Shown here piece by piece: positions 4,591 to 5,205 of a stretch of 5,205 bases of DNA. Each line of letters starts with the position of its first letter. Position 1 is the first letter of the stretch. The notes below the pieces were generated by a model. The model was not told the origin of the DNA. It made no database searches and saw only the letters and a list, made by a program, of their open reading frames with translations. Both the position numbers and the translations under genes were made by a program. The DNA is from QHWK01 sp035315685 (lineage in GTDB: Bacteria; Acidobacteriota; Vicinamibacteria; Vicinamibacterales; CAVVIG01), in the NCBI GenBank assembly GCA_035315685.1, contig DATFXR010000089.1, forward strand, positions 1 to 5,205, written 5' to 3'.

Positions 4591-4677
4591 CTTCGTCCCT
4601 TCCTGCCGGTCCCGCCCTTCCTGCCCGTCCCGCCTTCCTGCCCGTCCCGCCCTTCGTGCCCGCCCGCCCTTCGTGCC
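4591..4677. repeat. 17-18 bp C-rich tandem repeat, about 4.5 units
   Basis: Units begin with CTTCCTGCC or CTTCGTGCC at 4599, 4617, 4634, 4652 and 4669, and continue as SGTCCCGC(C) in the first three. Unit lengths alternate 18, 17, 18 and 17, and the last unit is cut to nine bases. A partial CTTCGTCC at 4591 may be a degraded sixth unit. The array ends five bases before the RRM gene stop codon position, so it forms the 3' untranslated part of that gene. There the mRNA-sense strand is G-rich, with several GGG runs and short loops near 4651-4670. Confidence 0.8.
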
Positions 4678-4682
4678 GAGGT

Positions 4683-5205
4683 CTATTCGTCCTCGTCGTC
4701 GTCGTGCGGCTTGCTCGTCGCGATGTCGTCCATGTCCGGCATCTCGTCGTCCATCGCATCGACATCGTCGAGGCTGAACGAACGGCCGGTCTGCTTCATG
4801 GGAATCGGCCCGCGCGGCTTCTCGTCGCCCTGCTTCTTCTTCTTCGCGGCGCCAGGACCACGCTGAGGCTTTGCGTCGGGACCGAAGTTGCGGTTGCGGG
4901 CAGGCGCGCTGCTCGGCGCGCCGCCGCCTGAATCGAAGGGCCGCGGCCCGCCAAAGGATCCGGGCGGCCGTGGCGCAAAGCCACCCGGACGCGGACCGGA
5001 GAAGCCGCCGGGACGCGGGCCGCCGGGACCGCGGTCCTCGCGCGCACGCGCCTCGCTGACGGCGAGCGGCCGTCCGTTGAACACCTGGCCGTTGAAGCGC
5101 TGGATCGCCTGTTCGGCGTGTGCGCGGTCGGCAAATTCGACGAACGCGAACCCGCGGGGACGCCCGGTCTCGCGATCGACCGGCAGCACGACCTGCGACG
5201 GTGGA
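4683..5205 (-). CDS. RRM-type RNA-binding protein, C-terminal part (5' end outside window)
   Basis: This is a single-stranded RNA-binding protein of the RNA recognition motif family. The visible reading frame enters from the right edge and has about 173 residues. Near its start it shows DRETGRPRGFAFVEF, where RGFAFVEF is the RNP1 motif with the RNA-stacking aromatics. A(E)QAIQRFNGQVFNGRPLAVSEAR then completes alpha-2, beta-4 and the domain end. The RNP2 strand and the true start are off the window, so an internal GTG at 5187-5189 should not be taken as the start. The tail has PRPGGF-type repeats (about 57-85 from that GTG), a lysine patch AAKKKKQ and a strongly acidic end (DDVDAMDDEMPDMDD...DDDEDE). 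Bacterial one-RRM proteins with Gly/Pro-rich tails occur in cyanobacteria, Acidobacteriota and others and are linked to mRNA binding and stress or cold responses; the role here is not known. The family call is firm. Confidence 0.92.
   Translation of the reverse strand, partial: PPSQVVLPVDRETGRPRGFAFVEFADRAHAEQAIQRFNGQVFNGRPLAVSEARAREDRGPGGPRPGGFSGPRPGGFAPRPPGSFGGPRPFDSGGGAPSSAPARNRNFGPDAKPQRGPGAAKKKKQGDEKPRGPIPMKQTGRSFSLDDVDAMDDEMPDMDDIATSKPHDDDEDE

Noticed and set aside
4591..4677. Extension of the RRM coding sequence or a separate small gene
   Set aside because: A clear stop (TAG on the minus strand at 4683-4685) follows the acidic tail. The repeat frames give only Gly/Arg/Ala or Pro-rich peptides, and the 17/18 alternation breaks any frame.

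Overview
The window is GC-rich (roughly two thirds G+C by eye) and gene-dense. It carries five recognisable protein genes plus one small conserved-looking ORF, on both strands. Three things suggest a soil-type member of the Acidobacteriota, probably Vicinamibacteria-like: the secreted 'SGAWT...THVYDA' protein, an RRM protein with a Gly/Pro/Arg-rich tail, and intergenic DNA full of 7-bp repeats and a GTCCGGCTTCAGCCGGAC palindrome. I recall these features from such genomes. This placement is inference from remembered patterns; there is no rRNA or other marker gene here.

Layout. 1-638 (+) is the C-terminal half of a major facilitator superfamily transporter, cut by the window edge. It ends inside an inverted array of 7-bp repeats (631-697) that can fold into a long hairpin. 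A LysR-type regulator follows (708-1634, +). A small 60-residue ORF with a ribbon-helix-helix-like pattern (1706-1888, +) comes next, apparently with its own leaderless promoter and followed by a GC stem-loop. The convergent gap 1889-2040 holds two tandem copies of a palindromic REP-like element. 2041-3582 (-) is a complete membrane sensor histidine kinase with no response regulator in view. The divergent gap 3583-3773 holds two different 7-bp repeat arrays with G-quadruplex-type spacing on opposite strands. It also holds a -10-like box placed so that the next gene would be leaderless. 3774-4406 (+) is a small secreted protein with a Gly/Arg/Tyr-rich segment and an unrecognised C-terminal domain. 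The convergent gap 4407-4682 has a fourth 7-bp array, three stem-loops in series and a 17-18 bp tandem repeat. 4683-5205 (-) is the C-terminal part of an RRM RNA-binding protein, whose N-terminus lies outside the window.

How the parts fit. The MFS transporter and LysR regulator are adjacent on one strand and may be functionally linked, but the hairpin between them argues against simple co-transcription. The histidine kinase, the glycine-rich secreted protein and the RRM protein have no obvious shared pathway. The most unusual content is non-coding: four separate arrays of 7-bp units at gene boundaries, each with six conserved positions and one variable one. They overlap stop codons in two places and come within 3 nt of a start codon in another. 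I see no toxin-antitoxin pair, CRISPR array, transposase, tRNA or rRNA.
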